A stretch of DNA of 42,417 bases. Origin: Gammaproteobacteria bacterium (lineage in GTDB: Bacteria; Pseudomonadota; Gammaproteobacteria; Steroidobacterales; Rariloculaceae). The position numbers were made by a program, and so were the translations under genes. Positions 24,528 to 32,418 of the stretch are shown here, one piece after another (position 1 is the stretch's first letter; each line of letters begins with the position of its first letter). Below the pieces are notes generated by a model, which was not told the DNA's origin, made no database searches, and saw only the letters and a program-made list of their open reading frames with translations. Where the stretch lies: the NCBI GenBank assembly GCA_017577365.1, contig PKRJ01000029.1, positions 1 through 42,417 of the forward strand, in the 5' to 3' direction.

Positions 24528-25583
24528 TCACTCCCCTGTCGGGTCACCCGCGCTCTCGTAGAAGGTCAGCGCGACGAAACCCTGACCGACGGAAGGATTC
24601 GAGCTCAGATAACGCCCGTCGTTCAAGTACGCGTACGGGCCGTCGACTCGCGTCTCGAACGCCGGCACCAGCGCGCCGAAAGTTCCGCCGTTCCGCACGA
24701 TGACGATTTCGCCGTCCGCGGTCTGCCAGAGATATCGAGCATCGAGCGTGGCCGGGGGTGAGAGGCTCTGGTAATCCGCGCCGCCCATGAGTACCTTGCC
24801 GTTGATGCGCCCGCGAACCTCGCCGCCCGTTATCGGAATGATGTTGCGCCCGCCGCGCTTGCTTTCGCCGACGGTCTGACTTTGCCCGAGCGTCACCGTC
24901 TCCTCGATCAGCCTCTCTCCCGGCTGCTCGCCCTCGGCCTTTCGACGGTAGTCCCACGGCTGCGCGGGAAGGTCCGCAGGCTTTTCGATCACTGTTGCCC
25001 GCGCCGTATCGACAGGCACGTCGGAGACGTCATAAACGCGGAGGATCAGCGTGCGCTCGGACGAGCGGAGCTCGCGACGGGCGACATACGTGCCGGAATT
25101 CATCCACGCCAGCGCGCTTGCGTTGGGCGCTTCGAAATCCATCACGACTCGCACGTCCTCCGCGCTCGGCCCGGTGCCCGCGTTGCGCACGTACACATAG
25201 CTCCCATCGGCCGCTTGGAGCACGAAAACCTGCTCGATCTCGATCGTGCCGTTCGGAAGGGTCAGCATGAAGTCCAAAGCACCTTCCATGACGGCGCCGG
25301 AGAAACGCGGCCCTTCGACCTTGCCTTGCAGTCCGACCGCAACGCTCCTCTGCCCGTAAGGCGTTCTGCCGACCGTCTCGATTCGATCGAGCGGAATCTT
25401 CATCTCGAAGATCAGGGCCCCGTCTTCCGGGGCAGGTATGCCCTGCGGCAAGTAGCAGTCCCACGACGGATGCGGAATCAGAACGGATCGCCGCTCTTGC
25501 GCTTTGCCGTCCAGTGCAACGAGATTCAGGAGCAGGCCGCTCAGCACGAGCAGTGCCGAGGCGTTCATCCTTTTGGCAATCAT
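24528..25583 (-). CDS. Secreted protein with two DUF3237 domains
   Basis: A 351-residue protein with an N-terminal signal peptide (MNASALLVLSGLLLNLVALD). Two copies of the DUF3237 pattern are visible. The first runs from about residue 55 (GRTPYGQRSVAVGLQGKVEG, LPNGTIEIEQVFVLQAADGS) and the second from about 230 (ITGGEVRGRINGKVLMGGAD, LDARYLWQTADGEIVIVRNG). DUF3237 is usually a single cytoplasmic domain of about 150 residues, so the tandem secreted form is notable. Each is a beta-barrel that may bind a small ligand; no catalytic residues are known to me. The start at ATG 25583 has AAGGA 9 bases upstream; ATG 25568 is possible. Confidence 0.82.
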   Translation of the reverse strand: MIAKRMNASALLVLSGLLLNLVALDGKAQERRSVLIPHPSWDCYLPQGIPAPEDGALIFEMKIPLDRIETVGRTPYGQRSVAVGLQGKVEGPRFSGAVMEGALDFMLTLPNGTIEIEQVFVLQAADGSYVYVRNAGTGPSAEDVRVVMDFEAPNASALAWMNSGTYVARRELRSSERTLILRVYDVSDVPVDTARATVIEKPADLPAQPWDYRRKAEGEQPGERLIEETVTLGQSQTVGESKRGGRNIIPITGGEVRGRINGKVLMGGADYQSLSPPATLDARYLWQTADGEIVIVRNGGTFGALVPAFETRVDGPYAYLNDGRYLSSNPSVGQGFVALTFYESAGDPTGE

Positions 25584-25700
25584 CCCCCGATCCTTGCCCA
25601 CCTTCTTAGCGTTAGGCCTCGCGAACGCAAGAGCGAGGTACCTTGGCAGAGTCTACAGCATTACCGCCGGCAGATCGGCCCGACGCGCACGAAGGCGACG

Positions 25701-25994
25701 TCATAGTACGTTTTCCCGAATCAACGCTGCCAGTAGAACACCGATCCCAAGATATTGAACCGCACGAGCGACACCGAACTGGCGCAGGTAAGGCCGCGGC
25801 AAGTCGAGGCGCGCCAATCGCATGCGTGTGAACCAATGGCTCCAAGCGAGATATGCCACGAGTCCCGCCCAATAGATCGCATTGACGAGCAGTACCGGCG
25901 CGGACGTATATCCGAGAAGCAGATAAAAGGCGGCCAACATGGCGACTATCGGGATAAGCCCGTACGCGCGCTGCTGACGAAACGCGTCTACCAA
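25701..25994 (-). CDS. Small membrane protein, start uncertain
   Basis: A reading frame with three to four hydrophobic helices (GLIPIVAMLAAFYLLLGY, VLLVNAIYWAGLVAYLAW, AVQYLGIGVLLAALI) and a basic loop. No family is recognised. The listed start is a TTG, but the frame is open and protein-like further upstream to about 26112 (TIVTGRILAERALKNLSVEQ) without any ATG. An ATG at 26118 in a neighbouring frame begins a plausible N-terminus (MKEAAPC), so a one-base indel near 26095 may have separated the true start from the body. It stands alone, divergent from aqpZ, and function is unknown. Confidence 0.45.
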   Translation of the reverse strand: MVDAFRQQRAYGLIPIVAMLAAFYLLLGYTSAPVLLVNAIYWAGLVAYLAWSHWFTRMRLARLDLPRPYLRQFGVARAVQYLGIGVLLAALIRENVL

Positions 25995-26224
25995 TGACGC
26001 CTTTTGCTCGACGGACAGATTCTTGAGCGCACGTTCCGCCAGAATGCGTCCGGTGACGATCGTAGCCAGACAAATGATGAAGGCGCGATCTCGAAAGACA
26101 CGGTGCGGCTTCCTTCATTCGAGTCCGCGGACGTACCTAGTTCTGCGCCCGGCCCGGAAAGATCTATGCTGCGAAGCTGTATCGGGTCCCCGAATTTATA
26201 CAGCCGGAGCGAGGAGGTACCAAG

Positions 26225-26956
26225 ATGCGTGCGAAGCTCACCGCCGAATTTCTCGGCACCTTCTGGCTCGTATTCGGCGGCTGCGGCAGCGCCGTGCTCG
26301 CCGCGGCATTCCCGGAGCTCGGGATCGGGTTCGCGGGCGTCGCTCTCGCGTTCGGCCTCACGGTGCTCACGGGTGCCTATGCGTTGGGGCCGATATCGGG
26401 CGCGCATTTCAATCCAGCCGTCACCGTGGGACTGTGGGCCGGCGGACGCTTCCCTGCATCCGGCCTCCTGCCGTATATCGTCGCTCAGGTTCTCGGCGGG
26501 ATCGTTGCCGCGGCCGTGCTTTACGTCATCGCGAGCGGCGCACCCGAGTTCGACGCGGCCGCCGGGTTCGCCGCGAACGGGTACGGCGAGCATTCGCCCG
26601 GCGGCTACTCGTTGGGCGCCGCGGTGGTCAGCGAGCTCGTCATGACATTCATGTTCCTGATCGTGATTCTCGGCGCCACGCACGCGCGAGCGCCGGTGGG
26701 TTTCGCCGGGATCGCGATCGGACTTGCACTCACGTTGATTCACCTCGTCAGCATCCCGGTGACGAATACGTCCGTGAACCCGGCGCGAAGCACCGGTCCC
26801 GCGCTCTTCGTCGGGGACTGGGCGCTCGCGCAGCTATGGCTCTTCTGGGTCGTGCCGATCGCCGGTGCGGCGCTCGCCGGCGCGGCCTACAAGACGCTGC
26901 TCGAATCCCGTGAGAGGCCGGACGTGACCGGGACGGAGCGTTCGCGCGCTTCGTAG
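26225..26956 (+). CDS. aqpZ: Aquaporin Z
   Basis: A 243-residue MIP-family channel with six membrane helices. Both NPA boxes are intact: N63-P64-A65 (SGAHFNPAVTVGLW) and N185-P-A (TSVNPARSTGPAL). The start 'MRAKLTAEFLGTFWLVFGGC' is the typical bacterial AqpZ beginning, and the second half (LTLIHLVSIPVTNTSVNPAR) keeps the Ile/Thr pattern of water-selective members rather than glycerol facilitators. It passes water across the inner membrane. GAGGAGGT lies 8 bases before the ATG. It appears to be a single-gene unit. Confidence 0.96.
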   Translation: MRAKLTAEFLGTFWLVFGGCGSAVLAAAFPELGIGFAGVALAFGLTVLTGAYALGPISGAHFNPAVTVGLWAGGRFPASGLLPYIVAQVLGGIVAAAVLYVIASGAPEFDAAAGFAANGYGEHSPGGYSLGAAVVSELVMTFMFLIVILGATHARAPVGFAGIAIGLALTLIHLVSIPVTNTSVNPARSTGPALFVGDWALAQLWLFWVVPIAGAALAGAAYKTLLESRERPDVTGTERSRAS

Positions 26957-26990
26957 ACGCCTTCGCGGGCCGGATCCCGGTTTGCAGGCA

Positions 26991-27362
26991 TCAGGCGGCC
27001 CGGCTTCTGTGGTACTCGATGCTTTGCCTCAGGAGATCGATGAAGTAGTCGGTGTCGACTTCGTCGAGCGACCGAATCTTGACGTGGCGGATGTTCTTGC
27101 CCACGCCTTCGACGCGTCCCCGCGAATCGCGCAGATGTGCGCCGTAGTCGAGCTCGAGATTGGCGTGGCGCTTGAAGCCGCCGATCGAGCAAATCCTCTG
27201 CCGCTCGTGGTAGTAGGCGGGGTAGTTGTACTTGAACTCCTCGCGGAGCTCGGGAAAGTGCCCGAGAATCATCTCGCGCAACGATTGGCAGATCTCTTTC
27301 TGCGGGGACGGCAGAACGGCGATATATTGCGTCACCTTCTCGTTGCGCGCCGACGTTGTCAT
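26991..27362 (-). CDS. DUF1801 domain protein
   Basis: A 123-residue cytoplasmic protein with the DUF1801 (YdhG-like) pattern: 'VTQYIAVLPSPQKEICQSLR', 'FPELREEFKYNYPAYY', a glycine turn (CSIGGFKRHANLELDYG), and 'KNIRHVKIRSLDEVD' near the end. The family has a small alpha/beta fold; its function is not known to me, although iron or frataxin-like roles have been suggested for relatives. It lies just downstream of the SnoaL-like gene on the same strand (27 bases), so they may share a transcript. Confidence 0.88.
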   Translation of the reverse strand: MTTSARNEKVTQYIAVLPSPQKEICQSLREMILGHFPELREEFKYNYPAYYHERQRICSIGGFKRHANLELDYGAHLRDSRGRVEGVGKNIRHVKIRSLDEVDTDYFIDLLRQSIEYHRSRAA

Positions 27363-27389
27363 CGATCGAAAAGAGCCGCCGGCGGCCGC

Positions 27390-27953
27390 TCAGCGGCCGC
27401 CGAACAACCCCGTCGCTTCCGCGAGCTCCGAGTTCCCCATATCCATGATGATCTCGCGTCTCGCGATCAGCCATTCGCCGTCGACCTTGCGATACTCGTC
27501 CTCGTAACGACCGAGGCTGAGGATCTCCGGGCCGCCTCCGGGGCGCACCACGATCGTCATCACGTAGCAGAAACCGGTTGCCGTCGTGGGACTCGTGAGC
27601 TCGATGACGGAGTTCGTGACGACGTGCCGCAGCGCACCGAACGAACGCTCGCCTTCCGCCGCGCCGGCATTGAAGCGCTTTCGATCATTGACGCCGACCG
27701 CACGCAGGGCCTCGCGCCCCTTGGCCAGCAAGCGGCCGCCCGCGCCATAAAGCTCGGCGTCTTCGGTGAACACGGCGGCGTACATCTCCGGGTCGGTCAG
27801 GTCGTGCGCGAGGGCATAGCGCGACTGCAACTCCTGGATCAGAAAACGCTCGAGCGCTTCTTCCATGCTGGCCGCAAACGTCGCGGGCAGCGCTCCGATC
27901 AACAGTGCGGCCGCGAGCGCGACGGCGCGCTTATTCACGAGATCGATGACCAT
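27390..27953 (-). CDS. Secreted SnoaL/NTF2-like protein
   Basis: A 187-residue protein with a signal peptide (MVIDLVNKRAVALAAALLIG, ALPATFA) and an NTF2-like/SnoaL_4 domain: 'LIQELQSRYALAHDLTDPEM', 'YAAVFTEDAELYG', a later 'SLGRYEDEYRKVDGEWLIAR'. The fold forms a cone-shaped pocket used by ring-hydroxylating-dioxygenase small subunits, dehydratases and isomerases; export is unusual for those enzymes. A similar exported NTF2-like protein occurs at 40812, suggesting a paralog set. It is 49 bases downstream of the MFS gene and probably in one operon with it. Confidence 0.85.
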   Translation of the reverse strand: MVIDLVNKRAVALAAALLIGALPATFAASMEEALERFLIQELQSRYALAHDLTDPEMYAAVFTEDAELYGAGGRLLAKGREALRAVGVNDRKRFNAGAAEGERSFGALRHVVTNSVIELTSPTTATGFCYVMTIVVRPGGGPEILSLGRYEDEYRKVDGEWLIARREIIMDMGNSELAEATGLFGGR

Positions 27954-28002
27954 CTTTATTCCTTGCTTATGGATTGTGCTCGTCCGAGCTCGATCAGCGC
28001 AG

Positions 28003-29184
28003 TTAACCTAGCCGGAGTTCCCTCACCGAGTCCACTGCCGGCGTTCCCTTTGATACGGCGGGAAGCCGCGAGAAGCAGGACACCGCCGTCACGGCGAGGC
28101 ACGCGGCTGCGAGCGCCAACGCTTCGTATCCGGAAAGCGTGATCAGCGTGCCGCCGAGAAAGGGCCCGATCGCCGAGCCGACCATCAGCATCGCCGGCGT
28201 GGCGGCAAGCGCGCGGCCGCTCGTGTCGAGACGTGAGAGCAAACCGAAGGCGAACGTGTGAGTGAACACCATCACGGCCGCCAGCACGGATCCCGCGAAC
28301 GCATAGGGCCCGAATACCGGGGACAACATGATCGTCGCCGCCAGCGCGAGCTGCACTACAGGGCCGGTCAGGACGACTCGGCGAGCCGCGAGGCGCTTCT
28401 CGAGCAACGCAGCCAGCGCTGCCGGAAACAGATTCACGAGCCCTATCGCAATCAGCACCCCGTTGATCGCCTGCTGCGTGAAGCCGCGATGAATGCCGAC
28501 GTTCTCGAGAAAGCTGAAGGTCATCGCCTGCACCAATGTCATGCAGGCGATTCCGGCGATACCGAACCACACCACTCGCGGCAAGCCAGGAAGCCCGGTT
28601 CCGCTATGCGTCGTGGCGGCCGGCAATGGTGCGGGCGCGGGAAAGGCCAGCGCAGATGCCAACGCGCCGACGGCCATGACACCGGCGAACGTATGGAACA
28701 GCGCGGTGCCGCGAAACGCCGCGATCAGTTGCGGCGTGCCGGCGAGGAAGACCACCGCGAACACGCCCAAGGCGATCCCTACGAGCGCAAACAGACGGTG
28801 CGGATTCGCGCTGCGTGCGATCGTGCCGTGGGTGACGCTCAATGCAGAACCGGCCGCCAAGCCCGCCAACGCGTGCAGCGCGGCGAGCGCGGCGTAATGC
28901 GAAGTGCCCGCGGCGAGCCAGAAGCTCAATGCAGAGATCGCGAAGCCGACGCTGGCGACCCTGCGGCCGGGAAGACGCTGAAAGCGGGGTGCCAGCGCGA
29001 CGCTCGCCAGGACCACGCCGGTCAAGAACAAAGTGGGCAGTCCGCCTGCCTGCTGAGCGTCGAAGCCGTAGTGGGTCGTCAAGACACCGACCCACATCGA
29101 CAAGGCGACGAGATCCACCATGCCGGCGCAGTGCGCGATCATCAAGGCGGCCCGTCCGCGCGGGCTTTCCACGGAAATGCTCAT
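28003..29184 (-). CDS. MFS transporter
   Basis: A 393-residue protein with twelve hydrophobic segments, the size and layout of a 12-helix major facilitator. It starts MSISVESPRGRAALMIAHCA, and the loop 2-3 region 'RFQRLPGRRVASVGFAIS' is a weak version of MFS motif A. The sequence is Ala- and Leu-rich, with acidic and basic residues only in loops. Substrate cannot be told; many of this drug/metabolite-like class are exporters. ATG 29184 is preceded by AAGGAGGGGAG. The downstream SnoaL-like and DUF1801 genes follow closely on the same strand. Confidence 0.9.
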   Translation of the reverse strand: MSISVESPRGRAALMIAHCAGMVDLVALSMWVGVLTTHYGFDAQQAGGLPTLFLTGVVLASVALAPRFQRLPGRRVASVGFAISALSFWLAAGTSHYAALAALHALAGLAAGSALSVTHGTIARSANPHRLFALVGIALGVFAVVFLAGTPQLIAAFRGTALFHTFAGVMAVGALASALAFPAPAPLPAATTHSGTGLPGLPRVVWFGIAGIACMTLVQAMTFSFLENVGIHRGFTQQAINGVLIAIGLVNLFPAALAALLEKRLAARRVVLTGPVVQLALAATIMLSPVFGPYAFAGSVLAAVMVFTHTFAFGLLSRLDTSGRALAATPAMLMVGSAIGPFLGGTLITLSGYEALALAAACLAVTAVSCFSRLPAVSKGTPAVDSVRELRLG

Positions 29185-29286
29185 CTCCCCTCCTTGTTTT
29201 TTCGGCCGCGCGGGACGGCTTCTCGTGAGGGCTGCAGTTGTACCACGTTCCCGGCCGGTTCGCGTATCCGCGCGCCGATTCCCCGC

Positions 29287-30030
29287 CTACACGCGGCCGA
29301 TGCGATCTTTGAGCTCGAGCGCGCGCCGTCGGCTCAGCGGAAGCGGATCGGGCCACCCTTTGACGTAGAGGTCGTACGTGTAGTTCGGGCCGCGCTCGAT
29401 CCGCTCGATGTACGCGGAGTTCACGAGCAAGGAACGGTGCACGCGCACGAAAGGCGTGCCGGAAAGTTGCGCTTCCCATACCGCGAGAGCACGCAGGACG
29501 AGCACGGGTCGCGCGTTGGGCGTGTAGATCTCCGTGTAATTGCCCGCGGCCCGAATGAACACGATATCCCGTATACGGATGAAGCGCGGGCGCCGCTCGT
29601 CGGCATGGAAGAAGAAATCGTCGTACCGATACGCTGCCGGCTCGCTGTCGCGGGAGGCTTCGGCCGACGCCCGTACGCGGCGCAGCGCCTCGGCGAGGCG
29701 CGCCGGATCGACGGGCTTCAGCAGGTAGTCGACGGCGTGAACCTCGAATGCCTTCACTGCATAGGTATCGTACGCGGTCACGAACACCGTGCGAAACGGC
29801 CCCGCGTCCCTTGCGAGCAAGTCGAACCCGGATTCTCCGCGCAGCTGGATATCGAGAAACACGACGTCCGGGCGCTCCTGTCTGATGACGGTTTCGGCTT
29901 CGTCGACGCTTCCCGCCTCTCCGACGATGACGACGTCGCGCTCGCTGGCGAGCAGCGACTTCAGCGCTCGCCGCGCGAGACGCTCGTCGTCGACGATGAC
30001 GGCGCGTAGCAGCCTATCGCTCGAGCTCAT
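29287..30030 (-). CDS. LytTR-type response regulator
   Basis: A 247-residue regulator. Receiver domain residues 1-120 contain the acidic pair D14-D15 (AVIVDDERLARRAL), phosphoacceptor D60 (VVFLDIQLRG), T85 and K105 (DYLLKPVD). A LytTR DNA-binding domain runs from about 140 to the end (RFIRIRDIVFIRAAGNYTEI, VRVHRSLLVNSAYIERIERG). It should be phosphorylated by the histidine kinase whose gene overlaps its start by 17 bases (30014-30030). The ATG at 30030 is in a region where the upstream extension is not homologous. Targets are unknown; LytTR regulators often control neighbouring transporter or membrane genes, here possibly the MFS gene 102 bases downstream. Confidence 0.95.
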   Translation of the reverse strand: MSSSDRLLRAVIVDDERLARRALKSLLASERDVVIVGEAGSVDEAETVIRQERPDVVFLDIQLRGESGFDLLARDAGPFRTVFVTAYDTYAVKAFEVHAVDYLLKPVDPARLAEALRRVRASAEASRDSEPAAYRYDDFFFHADERRPRFIRIRDIVFIRAAGNYTEIYTPNARPVLVLRALAVWEAQLSGTPFVRVHRSLLVNSAYIERIERGPNYTYDLYVKGWPDPLPLSRRRALELKDRIGRV

Positions 30031-31120
30031 CGATCCGAATCCGAACCCGAACCCAGCCGTCCTGCTCTGCGATTTCCAACCGATGATTCCGCTCGCCGTA
30101 GTGCTCGACGAGCCGCTGCCCGACGTTGCGTAGCCCAGTGCCGGTGCCGGCCGCGCCGGAGCGTTGCGTCCACGAGCCCGTGTTCGCAACCTCGATCCAC
30201 AGAGATCCGTCCTGGACGCGTGCAGCCAGACGAATCCGTAACGGCACCTTGCTCGCCTGGCGGCCGTGCTTCACGGCGTTCTCGACGAGGGGCAGCACGA
30301 CGAAGGCGGGCACTTCTCGACACGCCGCCGCGTCGTCTACGTCGATCTCGACTTTCAGATCGTCCTCGAAGCGCACTTGCTCCACGGCGAGGTAGTGGCG
30401 CGCCGCGGCGATCTCATCTCGAAGCGGCACGACGAGATTCGGCGATTCGAGCAGCGAATATCGCAGAAAGCCGGAAAGCTCGCCGATCATGCAGGGAACC
30501 TTCTGCGGCGCCTCGGTTGCCAGGGCGCCGATCGAGTTCAGCGCGTTGAAAAGGAAATGCGGATTGAGCTGATAGCGAAACATCTTTATCCGGGCCTCGT
30601 GCGCCAACGCTTCGGCGCGCAGCGCCCGTTCCCGCTGCACCTGCTGCTCTCGGCGAGTGGACATGACCAGGAACGTCACCGCCCAGCAGAGCATTACGGC
30701 GGGGAAGTACCGTAGCTGATTGCGCGCGAACATCGTGCCGCCGGGCAGCGCCACTCGCGTAAAGTCGAACGGATCGATCGTTGACGCTATCCATGCGCTC
30801 GCGGCAAACCACGGAAGCCCGAGGATCGGACTCGCGAGCAAGAGAACGGCCGCGGCTTTGTGCGGATGACGCCCTCGCTTCATGAGCCCGCGGTAGACCC
30901 ACGCAAGCGACATGCTGAACACGAGCCCGACAGCTGCCGACGCAGCGCTCTGGCCGGCAAGAACGTCAGGGAACGGATGGAGCGGTCTTACGATCAGGAA
31001 GAAGAGCACGCCGAACAGCGTCCAGAAGACGAGCTGGAAGATCGGCGCCGTCGAGTACATCGACGCCTGCGGCGGTCGAGTGTCCGATCTGCCGACTCGC
31101 TCGTTCGTGGGCGCTTCCAT
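30014..31120 (-). CDS. LytS/YehU-family sensor histidine kinase
   Basis: A 368-residue membrane kinase. Four or so membrane segments cover residues 25-155; a linker helix then leads to the His-kinase block 'IKMFRYQLNPHFLFNALNSI' with the phosphorylated histidine H188. The N box is 'VVLPLVENAVKHG' and the G box 'GTGTGLRNVGQRLVEHYG', completing the ATPase domain. No extra sensor domain is visible, so sensing probably occurs through the membrane segments. It is paired with the LytTR regulator by a 17-base gene overlap, a strong sign of a two-component system. Confidence 0.95.
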   Translation of the reverse strand: MEAPTNERVGRSDTRPPQASMYSTAPIFQLVFWTLFGVLFFLIVRPLHPFPDVLAGQSAASAAVGLVFSMSLAWVYRGLMKRGRHPHKAAAVLLLASPILGLPWFAASAWIASTIDPFDFTRVALPGGTMFARNQLRYFPAVMLCWAVTFLVMSTRREQQVQRERALRAEALAHEARIKMFRYQLNPHFLFNALNSIGALATEAPQKVPCMIGELSGFLRYSLLESPNLVVPLRDEIAAARHYLAVEQVRFEDDLKVEIDVDDAAACREVPAFVVLPLVENAVKHGRQASKVPLRIRLAARVQDGSLWIEVANTGSWTQRSGAAGTGTGLRNVGQRLVEHYGERNHRLEIAEQDGWVRVRIRIDELER

Positions 31121-31255
31121 ACTCGGAACTATGCCGTCGGCGACCTCGAACCGGCAATCTGCTACGTGAGCGGCTAATGGGCTTGACGAACGGCCATACT
31201 GGATCCCCTTGACGCGATATTCTTGAGTCCGTCATTGGATAGGAGGAGAAACTCG

Positions 31256-31681
31256 ATGCGTCGACGATTCGTCCTGATGCCGCTCCTTGCGGCTTTCGCG
31301 CTCATCGCGTGCGGGAGCCCGCCGCAGGCTTCCGAGCACGAGAAAGCGGCCGTCTCGGCCGGCGAGGCATGGCTCGCCTACCTCGACGCCGGCGCCTACG
31401 GGGAGGGCTGGGATTCAGCCGCGAGGCTCTTCAAGGCATCGGTCACGCGGAATCAGTGGGCGGCTGCGGCCGAGAACGTTTATACGCAGTTCGGTCATCC
31501 GCAGCAACGGAAGCTGATCGCCGCGAAACACTCGACGTCGTTGCCCGGTCTACCGTCGGGCGATTACGTCGTTATCCAGTACCGTATCGGGCTCGCGAAC
31601 GGTAGTGGACTCGAGACGCTGACGATGACGCTCGAGGAGGGCGAGTGGAAGGCCACCGCCTACTTCGTTCGTCCCGAGTAG
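31256..31681 (+). CDS. DUF4019 lipoprotein
   Basis: A 141-residue protein starting at ATG 31256 after GGAGGAGAA. The N-terminus is a lipoprotein signal with lipobox LIAC (PLLAAFALIACGSPP). The mature part matches DUF4019: 'SAGEAWLAYLDAGAYGEGWD', 'FKASVTRNQWAAAAE' and the end 'WKATAYFVRPE'. It is probably anchored in the inner or outer membrane facing the periplasm. Function is unknown. It is divergent from the histidine kinase, with 135 bases between, and convergent with the carbamoyltransferase operon across a folded intergenic element. Confidence 0.9.
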   Translation: MRRRFVLMPLLAAFALIACGSPPQASEHEKAAVSAGEAWLAYLDAGAYGEGWDSAARLFKASVTRNQWAAAAENVYTQFGHPQQRKLIAAKHSTSLPGLPSGDYVVIQYRIGLANGSGLETLTMTLEEGEWKATAYFVRPE

Positions 31682-31720
31682 CGGCGACCTCCACGCACAC
31701 TCTTTCATGCCGCAGCTCGG

Positions 31721-31828
31721 CGGCACGAGCGGTCGCGGAAACGACGGCGTCGCGGCGACGGGCACGGTCCCTGCCCGCAGCACCTCGGCTGCGGGAGTGC
31801 CGAAAGGTCAGGGATCGTGCTCGTGCCG
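31721..31828. other. Highly folded intergenic element (four possible helices)
   Basis: Between the DUF4019 stop and the DUF5989 stop lie nested inverted repeats. Outer: CGGCACGAGC (31721-31730) with GCTCGTGCCG (31819-31828), perfect 10 pairs. Middle: GCACGGTCCCTG (31762-31773) with CAGGGATCGTGC (31809-31820), 12 pairs with one G-U. Inner: CCCGCAGC (31774-31781) with GCTGCGGG (31788-31795), 8 pairs around ACCTCG. A side stem pairs GTCGC (31732-31736) with GCGAC (31755-31759). It may be a two-way terminator for the converging genes or a structured RNA. No T-run is present. Confidence 0.55.
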
Positions 31829-31848
31829 AAGTGTCGAGGCGTCCGACG

Positions 31849-32001
31849 TCAAAACAGCGTATAGATGAACGGCGCGACCGCGGACCCCTGGGCCAGCACC
31901 AACAAGCCGCCTAGCAACAATAGAACGATAATCAGAGGAGCGAGCCAGAACTTCTTCCGCTCCTTCATGAATCCCCAAATATCTACCAGCAGCTCGAACA
32001 T
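31849..32001 (-). CDS. DUF5989 small membrane protein (SxtK-like)
   Basis: A 50-residue protein: a short amphipathic start (MFELLVDIWGFMKERKKFWL) then one membrane helix (APLIIVLLLLGGLLVLAQGS) and a final AVAPFIYTLF. This is the DUF5989 family, found beside SxtJ and NodU-type carbamoyltransferases; the arrangement is like sxtI-sxtJ-sxtK of the saxitoxin cluster. Its ATG overlaps the upstream stop by one base (TGATG). Function unknown; probably an accessory that places the partner proteins at the inner membrane (inference). Confidence 0.85.
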   Translation of the reverse strand: MFELLVDIWGFMKERKKFWLAPLIIVLLLLGGLLVLAQGSAVAPFIYTLF

Positions 32002-32405
32002 CAGTACGGCCTCTCGAGATGGCTCGGCGCCGGTTGGGCCGAACGCTCGATATACGTCGGAAGGGAGCGATCGATCTTTCTCCGCATCGGATCGCGCGAC
32101 AGGCGCAATAGCAAGCCGAGCGGCACGAAAATCAGAAAGAACAAAAGACCGAGGATGATGCGCGTATTGATCCAGCCGAGAACCAAGCCGATCTTCATCC
32201 AAACGTAATGCACCGGCCCGAGGAGCGCCGGCACCGATAACGCGACGAGCGCGAAAGCGCTTGCGACGACGAACACCCATACGGATACGCCCGTGCCCCA
32301 GATCCATGGGATCAACAGGCCGAAGAACAGCGTGATCATGGCGGCCATGATCAGGCCGAACTTGCGCAGTTCCCGAGAGGTGACCGTGTTGCCTGCTGCG
32401 GTCAT
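32001..32405 (-). CDS. SxtJ-family membrane protein
   Basis: A 134-residue protein with about four hydrophobic helices (FGLIMAAMITLFFGLLIPWI, VSVWVFVVASAFALVALSVP, IILGLLFFLIFVPLGLLLRL) and a central 'PVHYVWMKIGLVLGWINTRI'. The C-terminal 'RLSRDPMRRKIDRSLPTYIE' tail is characteristic of the SxtJ family. It starts 13 bases after the carbamoyltransferase stop and overlaps the DUF5989 gene by one base, so three genes are translated together. Its role is unknown; location and pairing suggest that it brings the carbamoyltransferase to the inner membrane to modify a lipid-linked or exported sugar. Confidence 0.88.
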   Translation of the reverse strand: MTAAGNTVTSRELRKFGLIMAAMITLFFGLLIPWIWGTGVSVWVFVVASAFALVALSVPALLGPVHYVWMKIGLVLGWINTRIILGLLFFLIFVPLGLLLRLSRDPMRRKIDRSLPTYIERSAQPAPSHLERPY

Positions 32406-32418
32406 ACGGTCGCGATCG

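Noticed and set aside
31176..31230. Two TTGACG boxes upstream of the DUF4019 gene as sigma-70 promoters
   Set aside because: No convincing -10 hexamer at 16-18 bases from either box; too weak to list.
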